From Sphingomonadales bacterium (GTDB lineage: Bacteria; Pseudomonadota; Alphaproteobacteria; Sphingomonadales; Govanellaceae), in NCBI GenBank assembly GCA_019455285.1, contig JACFMS010000009.1:1-64000 (forward strand): a DNA stretch of 64,000 bases. Reading direction: 5' to 3'. Position 1 is the stretch's first letter. Each line of letters opens with the position of its first letter. Below, piece by piece: positions 26,752 through 34,105 of the stretch. Made by a program: the position numbers and the translations under genes. Below the pieces are notes generated by a model. The model searched no databases. It worked only from the letters and a program-made list of their open reading frames with translations, and was not told the origin of the DNA.

Positions 26752-28419
26752 ATGAAGAACGATTTCTTTGCCCGTCACCAGGCGACCCTCGAACAGGCGA
26801 TCAAGGCGGCCGAAACCCGCGGCTATTGGAGCCCTTACCCTGAGACGCCGAGCCCCAAGGTCTACGGCGAAACCGGCGCGGCGGATGGCGAGGCGGCGTT
26901 CAAGGCGCGGCTCAACAAGCCCTTCCATTTGGATCAGCCGGGGGTTGTGGGCGTGGTGGGGGCGGAACGTTCCCCCTGGGGGTTTGATCTGGGCATTGCC
27001 TATCCCAAGGAAAACCTCGACGTGCTGCTGCCGGCCATGGAAAAGCTCATTCCCCAATGGCGCGACGCCGGCATCGAGGGCCGCGTCGGCGTGTGCCTGG
27101 AAATCCTCGATCGGCTGAACAAGCGCACCCACGAAATTGCCCAAGCCGTGATGCACACCAGCGGTCAGGGCTACATGATGGCGTTCCAGGCCGGCGGGCC
27201 CCATGCCCAGGATCGCGGGCTGGAGGCGGTGACGTACGCCTATATGGAAATGCGCCGCACCCCGGCCACCGCTTACTGGGAAAAGCCGCAGGGCAAGTAC
27301 GATCCCCTGAAGATGACCAAGACCTTCCATATCGTGCCGCGCGGCCTGGCGCTGGTCATCGGCTGCGGCACGTTTCCGACCTGGAATACCTATCCGGGCC
27401 TGTTCGCGAGCCTCGCCACCGGCAACCCGGTAATCGTCAAGCCGCACCCGCGCGCCATCCTGCCGGCGGCGATTTCGGTGGAGATTGCCCGTCAGGTGCT
27501 GAAAGAAGCGGGTTTTGATCCCAATATCGTTTGTCTGGCGGCCGATACCGTGGACGCGCCCATCACCAAGGACATCGCGCTGCGTCCGGAAATCAAGATC
27601 ATCGATTTCACCGGCTCCACCGCGTTCGGCGATTGGCTGGAACAGAACGCCCGCCAAGCCCTGGTCTATACCGAAAAAGCCGGCGTCAATTCGGTGGTCA
27701 TCGACAGCGTCGACGATCTTTCCGGCATGGTCAGGAACCTGACCACCACGCTGTGCCTCTATTCCGGCCAGATGTGCACCACGCCGCAGAACTTCTTTGT
27801 CCCTAAGGGCGGCATCACCGCCGGCGGCCAGCATTTAAGCTTCGACGAGGTGGCCAAGGCGATCGCCGGCGGGGTGGAGAAAATGACCGCGGACGGGGAG
27901 AAGGCCGCGCCGCTCCTCGGCGGCATTCAGTCGCCCGATACCGTCAAGCGGCTGGCTGACGCGACTAAGCTCGCGGAGGTGGTGCTGCCGTCGAAGGAAT
28001 TGAAAACCGCAGCCTTGCCCGACGCCACGGTGCGCAGCCCCTTGCTCCTAAAAACCGACGCCAAGCATCCCGAGCTGTGGAGCGAGGAGCGTTTCGGTCC
28101 CATCTATTTTATCATCGCCACCGACAGCACCGACGACAGCATCCGCCTGGTCAAGGATCTGGTGAAAAAGAAGGGGGCCATCACCAGCGGCATCTACTCC
28201 ACCGACGAAAAGGTGCTGGCCAAGATGGAAGAAGCCATGATGGAGGCGGGCGTGGCCCTGTCGTGCAACCTGACCGGTGGCGTGTTCGTCAACCAGACGG
28301 CGGCGTTCAGCGATTACCATGCCACCGGTGCCAACCCGGCGGCCAACGCCTGTCTTGCCGATGCGGCCTTTGTCGCCAACCGCTTCCGGGTGGTGCAAAG
28401 CCGCCGCGCCGCCGCGTAA
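26752..28419 (+). CDS. paaN: Phenylacetic acid degradation protein PaaN (aldehyde dehydrogenase domain only)
   Basis: About 555 residues, matching the PaaN type that has an aldehyde dehydrogenase domain but no fused MaoC hydratase. Seen: the N-terminal RGYWSPYPETPSPKVYG, FHIVPRGLALVIGCGTFPTWNTYPGLFASLATGNPVIVKPHP (cofactor region), FTGSTAFGDWLEQN, and the catalytic Cys in YSGQMCTTPQNFFVP. It should oxidise the ring-opened semialdehyde-CoA intermediate. ATG 26752 with GGAG ten bases upstream is used; an in-frame ATG at 26710 is an alternative. It diverges from the paaG operon. Confidence 0.92.
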   Translation: MKNDFFARHQATLEQAIKAAETRGYWSPYPETPSPKVYGETGAADGEAAFKARLNKPFHLDQPGVVGVVGAERSPWGFDLGIAYPKENLDVLLPAMEKLIPQWRDAGIEGRVGVCLEILDRLNKRTHEIAQAVMHTSGQGYMMAFQAGGPHAQDRGLEAVTYAYMEMRRTPATAYWEKPQGKYDPLKMTKTFHIVPRGLALVIGCGTFPTWNTYPGLFASLATGNPVIVKPHPRAILPAAISVEIARQVLKEAGFDPNIVCLAADTVDAPITKDIALRPEIKIIDFTGSTAFGDWLEQNARQALVYTEKAGVNSVVIDSVDDLSGMVRNLTTTLCLYSGQMCTTPQNFFVPKGGITAGGQHLSFDEVAKAIAGGVEKMTADGEKAAPLLGGIQSPDTVKRLADATKLAEVVLPSKELKTAALPDATVRSPLLLKTDAKHPELWSEERFGPIYFIIATDSTDDSIRLVKDLVKKKGAITSGIYSTDEKVLAKMEEAMMEAGVALSCNLTGGVFVNQTAAFSDYHATGANPAANACLADAAFVANRFRVVQSRRAAA

Positions 28420-28428
28420 AAATCTTTA

Positions 28429-28516
28429 CGTCACTGCGAGCCGCTGACAAGCGGCGTGGCAGTCCAGTAATCTATAGAGACTGGATAGCCGCGCCCCTCC
28501 GGGGCTCGCTATGACG
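28429..28516. repeat. REP-like palindromic intergenic element
   Basis: An 88-base imperfect palindrome bounded by CGTCACTGCGAGC and GCTCGCTATGACG, with an inner pair (CAGTCCAG and CTGGATAG) around the centre. It matches the general form of the widespread 'CGTCATTGCGAGC...CAATCCAG' elements found between genes in many Proteobacteria. It lies between paaN and paaH and may also fold in the transcript. Confidence 0.7.
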
Positions 28517-28610
28517 ATTTGCTCAAGGGTGAGGGGCTTTTCATATCCGTCTGAGCGCGCTACAACAACGACCCATTGTATTTTATGCTTAAAACATAGG
28601 AGCGGCGGGG

Positions 28611-30125
28611 GTGTCGAAAAAATCAGAGGTAGTGGGCGTCGTCGGGGCTGGGGCGATGGGGCGGGGCATCGCCCAGATCGCCGCCGTGGGCGGCTTTCCT
28701 GTGGTCATTTGGGACGCCAACGGCAAGGTCGCCGAGGAGGCCAAGACTTTTATCGCCGACATGCTCAATCGCGCCGCCGAGAAGGGGCGGATGGCCAAGG
28801 AGGCGGCCGCTGACGCCATCGCCCGGATCATGGTCGCCGGCGATCTGCAGGGTTTTTCAGACTGCACGGTGATCATCGAGGCGATCATCGAGCGGCTCGA
28901 TATCAAGCAGAAGTTGTTTGCCGACCTGGAAGCGATCGTTGCCGAGACGACAATTCTTGCCAGCAATACTTCATCCTTGTCGGTGACCGCCATCGCCGCC
29001 GGCTGCCAACGCCCGGAGCGGGTCGCGGGCTATCACTTTTTCAATCCGGTGCCATTGATGAAGGTGGTGGAGGTGATCGACGCCGTGCGCACCGCGCCGT
29101 GGGTCTCGCCGCGCCTCATCGCACTCGCCCATGCCATGGGCCACAAACCCGTCAAGGCCCAGGACACGCCGGGCTTTCTCGTCAATCACGCGGGCCGCGC
29201 TTATAACACCGAAGCGTTTCGCATGCTCGGCGAAGGCATCGCCGAACCTTCTGTCATCGACGATATCTTGCGTGAAGCCGTAGGCTTCCGCATGGGACCG
29301 TTCGAACTGATGGATTTGACTGGGTTGGATGTATCGCATGCGGTGATGGAAAGCGTTTATACGCAGTTTTACGATGAACCGAAATATCGTCCGAGCGCAT
29401 TGGCGGCCGCACGGGTGTCGGCCAAATTATTCGGCCGCAAGACCGGCGAGGGATTCTATCGTTACGAAAAGGGTGAGCAAATACGTCCGGCGGTGATACC
29501 TGCGCCGGATGCGCGGCCGCAAGCGGTTTGGCTTAATCTTGCCGCAGAGAAGGTGCGTCGCCTGGTGAGTGACTTGGCGTCGCGCACCGGCGTTCAAGTA
29601 GAAAGCGGCGATAGGCCATCAACAGGTGCCATCGCGGTGGTGACGCCCATCGGCGATGATGCCACCACCACGGCGGCGGACCATGGCCTGGACGCTTCCC
29701 GCACGGTGGCGATTGATCCGCTGTTTGGGTTGGAAAAACGCCGCACGCTGATGACCACCAGCGTGACATCGCCCGCCGCGCGCGACGCCATGCATAGTCT
29801 TTTGGCCAGCGACGGCGTGGCGGTGTCGGTCATTCATGACAGTCCCGGTTTCGTGGCACAGCGCGTGGTGGCGATGATCGTCAACATCGCCAGCGACATT
29901 GCGCAGCAGCGCATCGCCACGCCGGATGATATCGAGGCGGCGGTGAAACTCGGGCTCGGCTATCCCAAAGCTCCGCTGGAGTTCGGCGATGCACTCGGTG
30001 CGGCGACGGTATTGCAAATCTTGGAAGCTATGCACGGCTTTTATGGCGATCCGCGCTACCGGCCGAGCCCATGGCTGAAACGCCGCGCCAAGCTTGGGGT
30101 GTCGTTGCTGACCAGAGAAACGTAG
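28611..30125 (+). CDS. paaH: 3-hydroxyadipyl-CoA dehydrogenase PaaH
   Basis: 504 residues: an N-terminal NAD-binding domain (VVGVVGAGAMGRGIAQIAAVGG), the catalytic His in GYHFFNPVPLMKVVEVIDA, the 3-hydroxyacyl-CoA dehydrogenase C-terminal domain (DTPGFLVNHAGRAYNTEAFRML...GFRMGPFELMDLTGLDV), then a second, shorter dehydrogenase C-terminal domain (residues about 380-500, DSPGFVAQRVVAMIVNIASDIA...GLGYPKAPLEFGD). This double arrangement is typical of PaaH. It oxidises 3-hydroxyadipyl-CoA to 3-oxoadipyl-CoA. The start is GTG with AGGAG eight bases upstream. Confidence 0.95.
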   Translation: MSKKSEVVGVVGAGAMGRGIAQIAAVGGFPVVIWDANGKVAEEAKTFIADMLNRAAEKGRMAKEAAADAIARIMVAGDLQGFSDCTVIIEAIIERLDIKQKLFADLEAIVAETTILASNTSSLSVTAIAAGCQRPERVAGYHFFNPVPLMKVVEVIDAVRTAPWVSPRLIALAHAMGHKPVKAQDTPGFLVNHAGRAYNTEAFRMLGEGIAEPSVIDDILREAVGFRMGPFELMDLTGLDVSHAVMESVYTQFYDEPKYRPSALAAARVSAKLFGRKTGEGFYRYEKGEQIRPAVIPAPDARPQAVWLNLAAEKVRRLVSDLASRTGVQVESGDRPSTGAIAVVTPIGDDATTTAADHGLDASRTVAIDPLFGLEKRRTLMTTSVTSPAARDAMHSLLASDGVAVSVIHDSPGFVAQRVVAMIVNIASDIAQQRIATPDDIEAAVKLGLGYPKAPLEFGDALGAATVLQILEAMHGFYGDPRYRPSPWLKRRAKLGVSLLTRET

Positions 30126-30201
30126 GGTGGGTCAAGCGGTAGCGGACCCACCATGTTTTCACCATGAAGATCGTGGGTTTGCTTGCGCTAACCCACGCTA
30201 C
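30122..30201. repeat. Palindromic intergenic repeat (GTAGGGTGGGT family)
   Basis: GTAGGGTGGGT (30122-30132) is the inverse of ACCCACGCTAC (30191-30201) with one mismatch. Two inner hairpins are formed by GGTGGGTC/GACCCACC and by GTGGGTT/AACCCAC. This matches the form of a common proteobacterial intergenic repeat. It fills the gap between the convergent paaH and M20 hydrolase genes and could act as a bidirectional terminator. Confidence 0.7.
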
Positions 30202-31364
30202 TAGGTTCCCAATTCACGCTCCACCAACCGCGCCCAATATTTGGCGCCGATGGTCAATGCTTCATCGTTAAAGTCATAGCGCGGGTTATGCAGCAGGCAG
30301 CCGCCGTCGCCGGGTCCGTTGCCCATCAGCACGTAACTGCCGGGCCGTTCTTTCAGCATGTAGCCGAAATCTTCCGCCGTCAGCAGTGCTTTGGCTTCTA
30401 TGTTGACGTTGTGCGCGCCCACCACATCCGCGGCGGCGCGCGACGATGCGGCAACACCCTCCTTGGTGCTGACCGTCGGCGGATAGTGTTCGATAAAGCG
30501 CACCTCGGCGGTGGCGCCGTTGGCCGCCGCCACCTCCTTGGCGATGCGGACGATGGCTTTTTTCATCTTGTCCTGAATGTCGTCGGAAAAACAGCGGGCG
30601 CAGCCGCTTAACAACACTTCATCGGGAATGACGTTATAGCTGTCGCCGCCCTTGATACGGGTGATCGACACCAATGCCGGCTCGGTTGGATCGAGCACAC
30701 GGGAAACCACGGTCTGCAACGCGCCGACGATGGCCGCGGCGGCGACGATCTGGTCGCTGCCCAACTGTGGCAAGGCGGCATGGGTGCCGGTGCCTTTCAC
30801 CACGATATCGAAGGAATCGAAGGACGCCATGATCGGGCCAACCCGCATGGCGAATTGCCCCACCGGCAACCCCGGCATGTTATGCAACCCGTAAACGGCG
30901 TCCACGGGAAAGCGTTCGAACAAACCCTGTTCGATCATGATGCGCGCGCCGCCGGCGCTTTCCTCCGCCGGTTGGAAAATGAAATGCACGGTACCGTCAA
31001 ACGGTTTGGTTTCTGCCAGATACTTCGCCGCGCCCAGCAGCATGGCGGTATGGCCATCATGGCCGCAGGCATGCATCCGCCCGTCATGCACCGAGCGGTG
31101 GGAGAATTTGTTGGCTTCCAGAATGGGCAGCGCGTCCATGTCGGCGCGCAGGCCGAGCACCCGTTTCGATGTCCCGGCTTTGAGCGTACCAACGACGCCG
31201 GTGCCGGCCAATCCGCGATCGGTGGCAATGCCGAAGCTTTCCAGCCTTTCCGCCACAAAATCGGCGGTTCGCCGTTCCTCGAACGCCAATTCGGGGTGGC
31301 GGTGCAGGTCATGCCGCCAAGCCTTCATATCGTTCTTGAAACTGTCGATCCGCTCGATCATCAT
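30201..31364 (-). CDS. M20D family amidohydrolase (hippurate hydrolase/aminoacylase type)
   Basis: 387 residues. Dimetal-site signatures are HRHPELAFEE, LGLRADMDALPI, HACGHDGHTAMLLGAAKYL and FIFQPAEESAGGARIMIEQGLF; the C-terminal part has LTAEDFGYMLKERPGSYVLMGNG and CLLHNPRYDFNDEAL. Family members hydrolyse N-acyl or N-benzoyl amino acids and related amides in the cytoplasm. Substrate is unknown; it diverges from the acyl-CoA dehydrogenase gene and may share its control region. Confidence 0.93.
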   Translation of the reverse strand: MMIERIDSFKNDMKAWRHDLHRHPELAFEERRTADFVAERLESFGIATDRGLAGTGVVGTLKAGTSKRVLGLRADMDALPILEANKFSHRSVHDGRMHACGHDGHTAMLLGAAKYLAETKPFDGTVHFIFQPAEESAGGARIMIEQGLFERFPVDAVYGLHNMPGLPVGQFAMRVGPIMASFDSFDIVVKGTGTHAALPQLGSDQIVAAAAIVGALQTVVSRVLDPTEPALVSITRIKGGDSYNVIPDEVLLSGCARCFSDDIQDKMKKAIVRIAKEVAAANGATAEVRFIEHYPPTVSTKEGVAASSRAAADVVGAHNVNIEAKALLTAEDFGYMLKERPGSYVLMGNGPGDGGCLLHNPRYDFNDEALTIGAKYWARLVERELGT

Positions 31365-31387
31365 CTGCCTCGAAACAAGTGTATAAG

Positions 31388-31402
31388 TTGACGTTACGTC
31401 AA
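31388..31402. promoter_or_regulatory. 15-bp palindromic operator upstream of the acyl-CoA dehydrogenase gene
   Basis: TTGACGT-T-ACGTCAA is a perfect inverted repeat with 7-bp arms, 21 bases before the acyl-CoA dehydrogenase ATG and 23 bases from the divergent M20 gene start. The form is close to the ACGT-centred sites described for LiuR-type MerR regulators of branched-chain and fatty acid catabolism. The left arm also supplies a TTGACG -35 element. No regulator gene lies nearby, so the factor is unknown. Confidence 0.55.
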
Positions 31403-31423
31403 GATGATTATACGGAGGTTTGA

Positions 31424-32563
31424 ATGCTGGCGCGAACGCTTTATAGCGAAGAACATGAGATGTTTCGAGACTCGGTGCGCCGATTTTTTGAGAAAGAGCT
31501 GGCGCCCCACCATGACGAGTGGCAGAAAAATCGCCTGGTTCCCCGGGAGTTTTGGCTGAAATCCGGCGAACAGGGCCTTCTCTGTCCGCAGGTGCCGGCC
31601 GAATACGGCGGGCCGGGCGGCGATTATCGCTATCTGCCCATTGTCAGCGAGGAATTCGCCCGCATCGGCGCCTCGGGACCGAACTTTGGCGTTCATTCCG
31701 ACATCACTGCCCAGTACATCTTGAATTATGGGACCGAGGAGCAGAAGAAAACCTGGCTGCCGAAAATGGTCTCGGGCGAAGTGATCGCCGGCATCGCCAT
31801 GACTGAGCCCGGAGCCGGCAGCGATCTGCAAGGGGTGCGCACCACGGCGGTACGCGACGGTGATGAATATGTCATCAACGGTTCCAAGATATTTATCACT
31901 AACGGCATCAGCGCCGATCTTATTCTGGTGGTGGCGAAAACCGACCCTAAGGCCGGGGCCAAGGGCACCAGCCTTATTCTGGTGGAAGCGATCCGCGAAG
32001 GTTTCCGCAAAGGGCGCAATCTGGAAAAGATGGGCTTAAAGGCGCAGGATACCGCCGAATTGTTTTTCGATGACGTGCGGGTGCCAATGAGCAATCTTCT
32101 CGGCGGCGCGGAGAACATGGGCTTTGTCCAATTAATGCAGGAATTGCCCCAGGAACGGCTGTCCATCGCCACCTGGGCCATGGGCGGGGCGCAGGCGGCG
32201 TTTGATCTGGCCAATGCGTACGTCAAGGATCGCAAGGCATTCGGCAAAGCCATCGCCGAATTCCAGAACACGCGCTTTGTCCTTGCTGATTTGAAAACCC
32301 AGATCGAGGCTGGCTGGGCGTTCCACGACAAATGCGCGGCGCTCCATTGCGAGCATAAGCTCGATGCGGCGGGCGCGGCGATGGTCAAACTGTGGACCAC
32401 GGAGATGCAAGGCCGCGTGGTGGACGCCTGTCTGCAACTCTTCGGTGGTTACGGCTACATGATGGAATACAAGATCGCCCAGCTTTACGTCGACGCCCGC
32501 GTGCAGCGCATCTACGGCGGCACCAGCGAGATCATGAAGGAACTGATTTCGCGGAGTTTGTGA
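31424..32563 (+). CDS. Acyl-CoA dehydrogenase, long-chain/isovaleryl branch
   Basis: 379 residues, full length. Signatures: IAMTEPGAGSDLQGVRTTA (FAD and substrate region), YVINGSKIFITNGISADLILVVAKT, MGLKAQDTAELFFDDVRVP and the C-terminal VQRIYGGTSEIMKELI. The YGGT in place of YEGT means the base Glu is not at the medium-chain position; MQELPQERLSIA supplies the Glu as in LCAD and isovaleryl-CoA dehydrogenase. It introduces an alpha,beta double bond with FAD. GGAGG precedes the ATG. It may act in fatty or branched-chain acid breakdown. Confidence 0.94.
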   Translation: MLARTLYSEEHEMFRDSVRRFFEKELAPHHDEWQKNRLVPREFWLKSGEQGLLCPQVPAEYGGPGGDYRYLPIVSEEFARIGASGPNFGVHSDITAQYILNYGTEEQKKTWLPKMVSGEVIAGIAMTEPGAGSDLQGVRTTAVRDGDEYVINGSKIFITNGISADLILVVAKTDPKAGAKGTSLILVEAIREGFRKGRNLEKMGLKAQDTAELFFDDVRVPMSNLLGGAENMGFVQLMQELPQERLSIATWAMGGAQAAFDLANAYVKDRKAFGKAIAEFQNTRFVLADLKTQIEAGWAFHDKCAALHCEHKLDAAGAAMVKLWTTEMQGRVVDACLQLFGGYGYMMEYKIAQLYVDARVQRIYGGTSEIMKELISRSL

Positions 32564-32573
32564 GGGGTGTTTT

Positions 32574-32600
32574 CCCTCTCCTTGAGGAGAGGGGTTCTCT
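32574..32600 (+). terminator. Terminator-like hairpin after the acyl-CoA dehydrogenase gene
   Basis: CCCTCTCC-TTGA-GGAGAGGG is a perfect 8-bp stem with a four-base loop, 11 bases after the stop codon, followed by GTTCTCTT. The trailing T content is modest. It also marks the boundary with the toxin-antitoxin segment. Confidence 0.5.
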
Positions 32601-32788
32601 TAAGCGGCGCGTGGCGCAATGGTTTTAAGATCGTTGCCGATCTGCCGCCGCCGCTCCATCAAGTCGTAGTCCGCTTGCAGCCCGAGAAAGAACCCTTCGC
32701 TGACGCTGAAGTGGCGCGCCAGGCGCAAGTCGGTATCCGCCGTCACCGCGCGCTTGCCCAAGACCAGTTCAGGAGTGGCTATGGGATT
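32600..32788 (-). pseudogene. Remnant of a HigA-type antitoxin (C-terminal half)
   Basis: On the minus strand a frame ending at 32600 encodes about 60 residues that match the C-terminal half of HigA-type XRE antitoxins: TPELVLGKRAVTADTDLRLARHF, then SVSEGFFLGLQADYDLMERRR and the final APRAA. An in-frame TAA lies just upstream and no start codon or helix-turn-helix part is present, because the stop of the intact antitoxin gene abuts the break. It is a truncated relic, probably left by replacement of one toxin-antitoxin locus by another. Confidence 0.7.
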
Positions 32789-33121
32789 TTATCCCTCCGT
32801 CAACGCCCGCATGACGGCGCGGGGTTCGCGGTCGATCAACGTCAGTAATATGCGGGCCGGTCCTTGCGGTTCGCGGCGGCCTTGTTCCCAATCTTGCAGC
32901 GTGCGCTTCTCCACGGCGAAGGTTTTGGCGAACATGGCCTGCGACATGCCCAGGCGGGCGCGGATGGCGCGCACATCCACCGTTTGCGGCACATGGACGC
33001 GATACTGCGAGACATCGGCTTCACCTTTGGCGAAAGCCAGCGCCTGAGACATACCCTCCAGGATTTCAGCCGCCACATCGCGCTTCGGACGGGTTGGGAC
33101 TTTTACCGTTTTTTTCGCCAT
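32789..33121 (-). CDS. XRE-family antitoxin of a type II toxin-antitoxin pair
   Basis: 110 residues. The C-terminal half is a helix-turn-helix (DVRAIRARLGMSQAMFAKTFAVEKRTLQDWEQGRREPQGPARILLTLIDREP), the NadS/HigA-like arrangement, and the N-terminal half is the probable toxin-binding part. It overlaps the toxin gene by 19 bases and lies downstream of it, the higBA order. It should neutralise the toxin and repress the shared promoter at the palindrome near 33475. Confidence 0.88.
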   Translation of the reverse strand: MAKKTVKVPTRPKRDVAAEILEGMSQALAFAKGEADVSQYRVHVPQTVDVRAIRARLGMSQAMFAKTFAVEKRTLQDWEQGRREPQGPARILLTLIDREPRAVMRALTEG

Positions 33122-33456
33122 GGCTTGTGAAACTCCTGTTTGATGGCTTCGGCCACCGTGGATACCGCCTTGCGCATGTCAGCGGATAGGTCGGTCCGGT
33201 CGCCCTTGGCGTAGATGGTGAGCAGAAACACCGGCATATCACTGCCGCCAAAAAAGGTAATGACGCGATAGCCGCCGCTCTTACCCTTTCCCCGCGCCGG
33301 GAGACGCACCTTGCGCACCCCGCCGGTGCCTTGGATCATGTCGCCCGCCAGCGGGTTGGCCGCGATCCATGAGACAATAGCCTCCCGTTCATCATCGGAG
33401 ACGCCGGTAAGCCTTGCTGCCCGGACGAACATCTCCGTTTCGACGACGGTTTGCAT
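33103..33456 (-). CDS. RelE/HigB-type toxin
   Basis: 117 residues of the RelE/ParE superfamily. Family features are FVRAARLTGVSDDEREAIVSWIAANPLAGDMIQGTGGVRKVRLPARGKGKSGGYRVITFF, where the basic residues and Arg in GGYRVI are typical of mRNA-cleaving HigB2-like toxins, and VFLLTIYAKGDRTDLS near the end. It probably cleaves translated mRNA at the ribosome. It is the first gene of the pair, with its own promoter and operator. Confidence 0.88.
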   Translation of the reverse strand: MQTVVETEMFVRAARLTGVSDDEREAIVSWIAANPLAGDMIQGTGGVRKVRLPARGKGKSGGYRVITFFGGSDMPVFLLTIYAKGDRTDLSADMRKAVSTVAEAIKQEFHKPWRKKR

Positions 33457-33461
33457 AAAGT

Positions 33462-33492
33462 ATTATATACGGCATTGCCGTACATAAGGCAA
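33462..33492 (-). promoter_or_regulatory. Promoter and palindromic operator of the toxin-antitoxin operon
   Basis: On the minus strand TATAAT (33462-33467) is a perfect -10 and TTGCCT (33487-33492) a likely -35, 19 bases apart. The perfect 15-base palindrome TACGGCA-A-TGCCGTA (33468-33482) fills the spacer, so a bound antitoxin would block RNA polymerase. The -10 ends 6 bases before the toxin start codon, which implies a leaderless or very short leader transcript. Confidence 0.65.
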
Positions 33493-33499
33493 GTCCATT

Positions 33500-33976
33500 T
33501 TATACCCCAATCGGCAGCGCGGTGGTCGATTTGACCTCCTCCATCACCACGTAGGTATGGGTTTGGCTGACGCCGGCAATAGCGGCGAGCTTTTCGCCCA
33601 AAAACCGCCGGTAGTGGCCCATGTCGGGCAGGCGGATTTTGACCAGGTAATCGAAGCCGCCGCCCACCATGTGGCATTCCAGGACTTCGTCTAATGCCCT
33701 GATCGCCGCGTTGAAGCGGTCGAGATCGGCGGTGGTGGTGCGCTCCAACGTCACCTCCACAAAGGCGATCAGCGCCGCGTTGAGCTTCTCGGGGTTTAGA
33801 ATCGCCCGATATTCCTGGATATACCCCTCCCGCTCCAGGCGGCGCACCCGCTCCAGGCAGGGGGTGGGGCTTAAGCCCACCGCCTTGGCCAGATCGACGT
33901 TGGAGATGCGGCCGTCGGTTTGCAGCATGCGCAGGATTTTCAAGTCAATGCGATCTAAGGATTTTTCCGGCTTCAT
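33500..33976 (-). CDS. putR: Lrp/AsnC-family regulator, PutR-like activator of putA
   Basis: 158 residues. An N-terminal helix-turn-helix (LDRIDLKILRMLQTDGRISNVDLAKAVGLSPTPCLERVRRLEREGYIQEYRAILNPEKL) precedes the ligand-binding RAM domain (ALIAFVEVTLERTT...EVLECHMVGGGFDYLVKIRLPDMGHYRRFLGEKLAAIAGV). It diverges from putA, the arrangement of PutR in Agrobacterium and Rhodobacter, where it activates putA in response to proline. Specific assignment rests on this context. Confidence 0.9.
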   Translation of the reverse strand: MKPEKSLDRIDLKILRMLQTDGRISNVDLAKAVGLSPTPCLERVRRLEREGYIQEYRAILNPEKLNAALIAFVEVTLERTTTADLDRFNAAIRALDEVLECHMVGGGFDYLVKIRLPDMGHYRRFLGEKLAAIAGVSQTHTYVVMEEVKSTTALPIGV

Positions 33977-33997
33977 CAGAATAATACTCTATAAATC

Positions 33998-34012
33998 TCC
34001 ATTATTAATGGA
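33998..34012. promoter_or_regulatory. Candidate PutR/Lrp box between putR and putA
   Basis: TCCATT-ATT-AATGGA is a perfect inverted repeat with 6-bp arms in the 129-base AT-rich gap, followed at once by TGATATCA (34013-34020). Lrp-family proteins bind AT-rich 15-base palindromes of this size. It is placed to control both divergent genes. Confidence 0.45.
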
Positions 34013-34105
34013 TGATATCACGAAAAATCATAAATATTGGAGACAAATTCTCTGCATCTTATGGGATGATTTTCGCCCTAGACCTTAAAGGTTGGGAGAA
34101 TCGCC

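Noticed and set aside
26671..27834. 387-codon open frame on the minus strand
   Set aside because: It is antisense to paaN, which has full family motifs.
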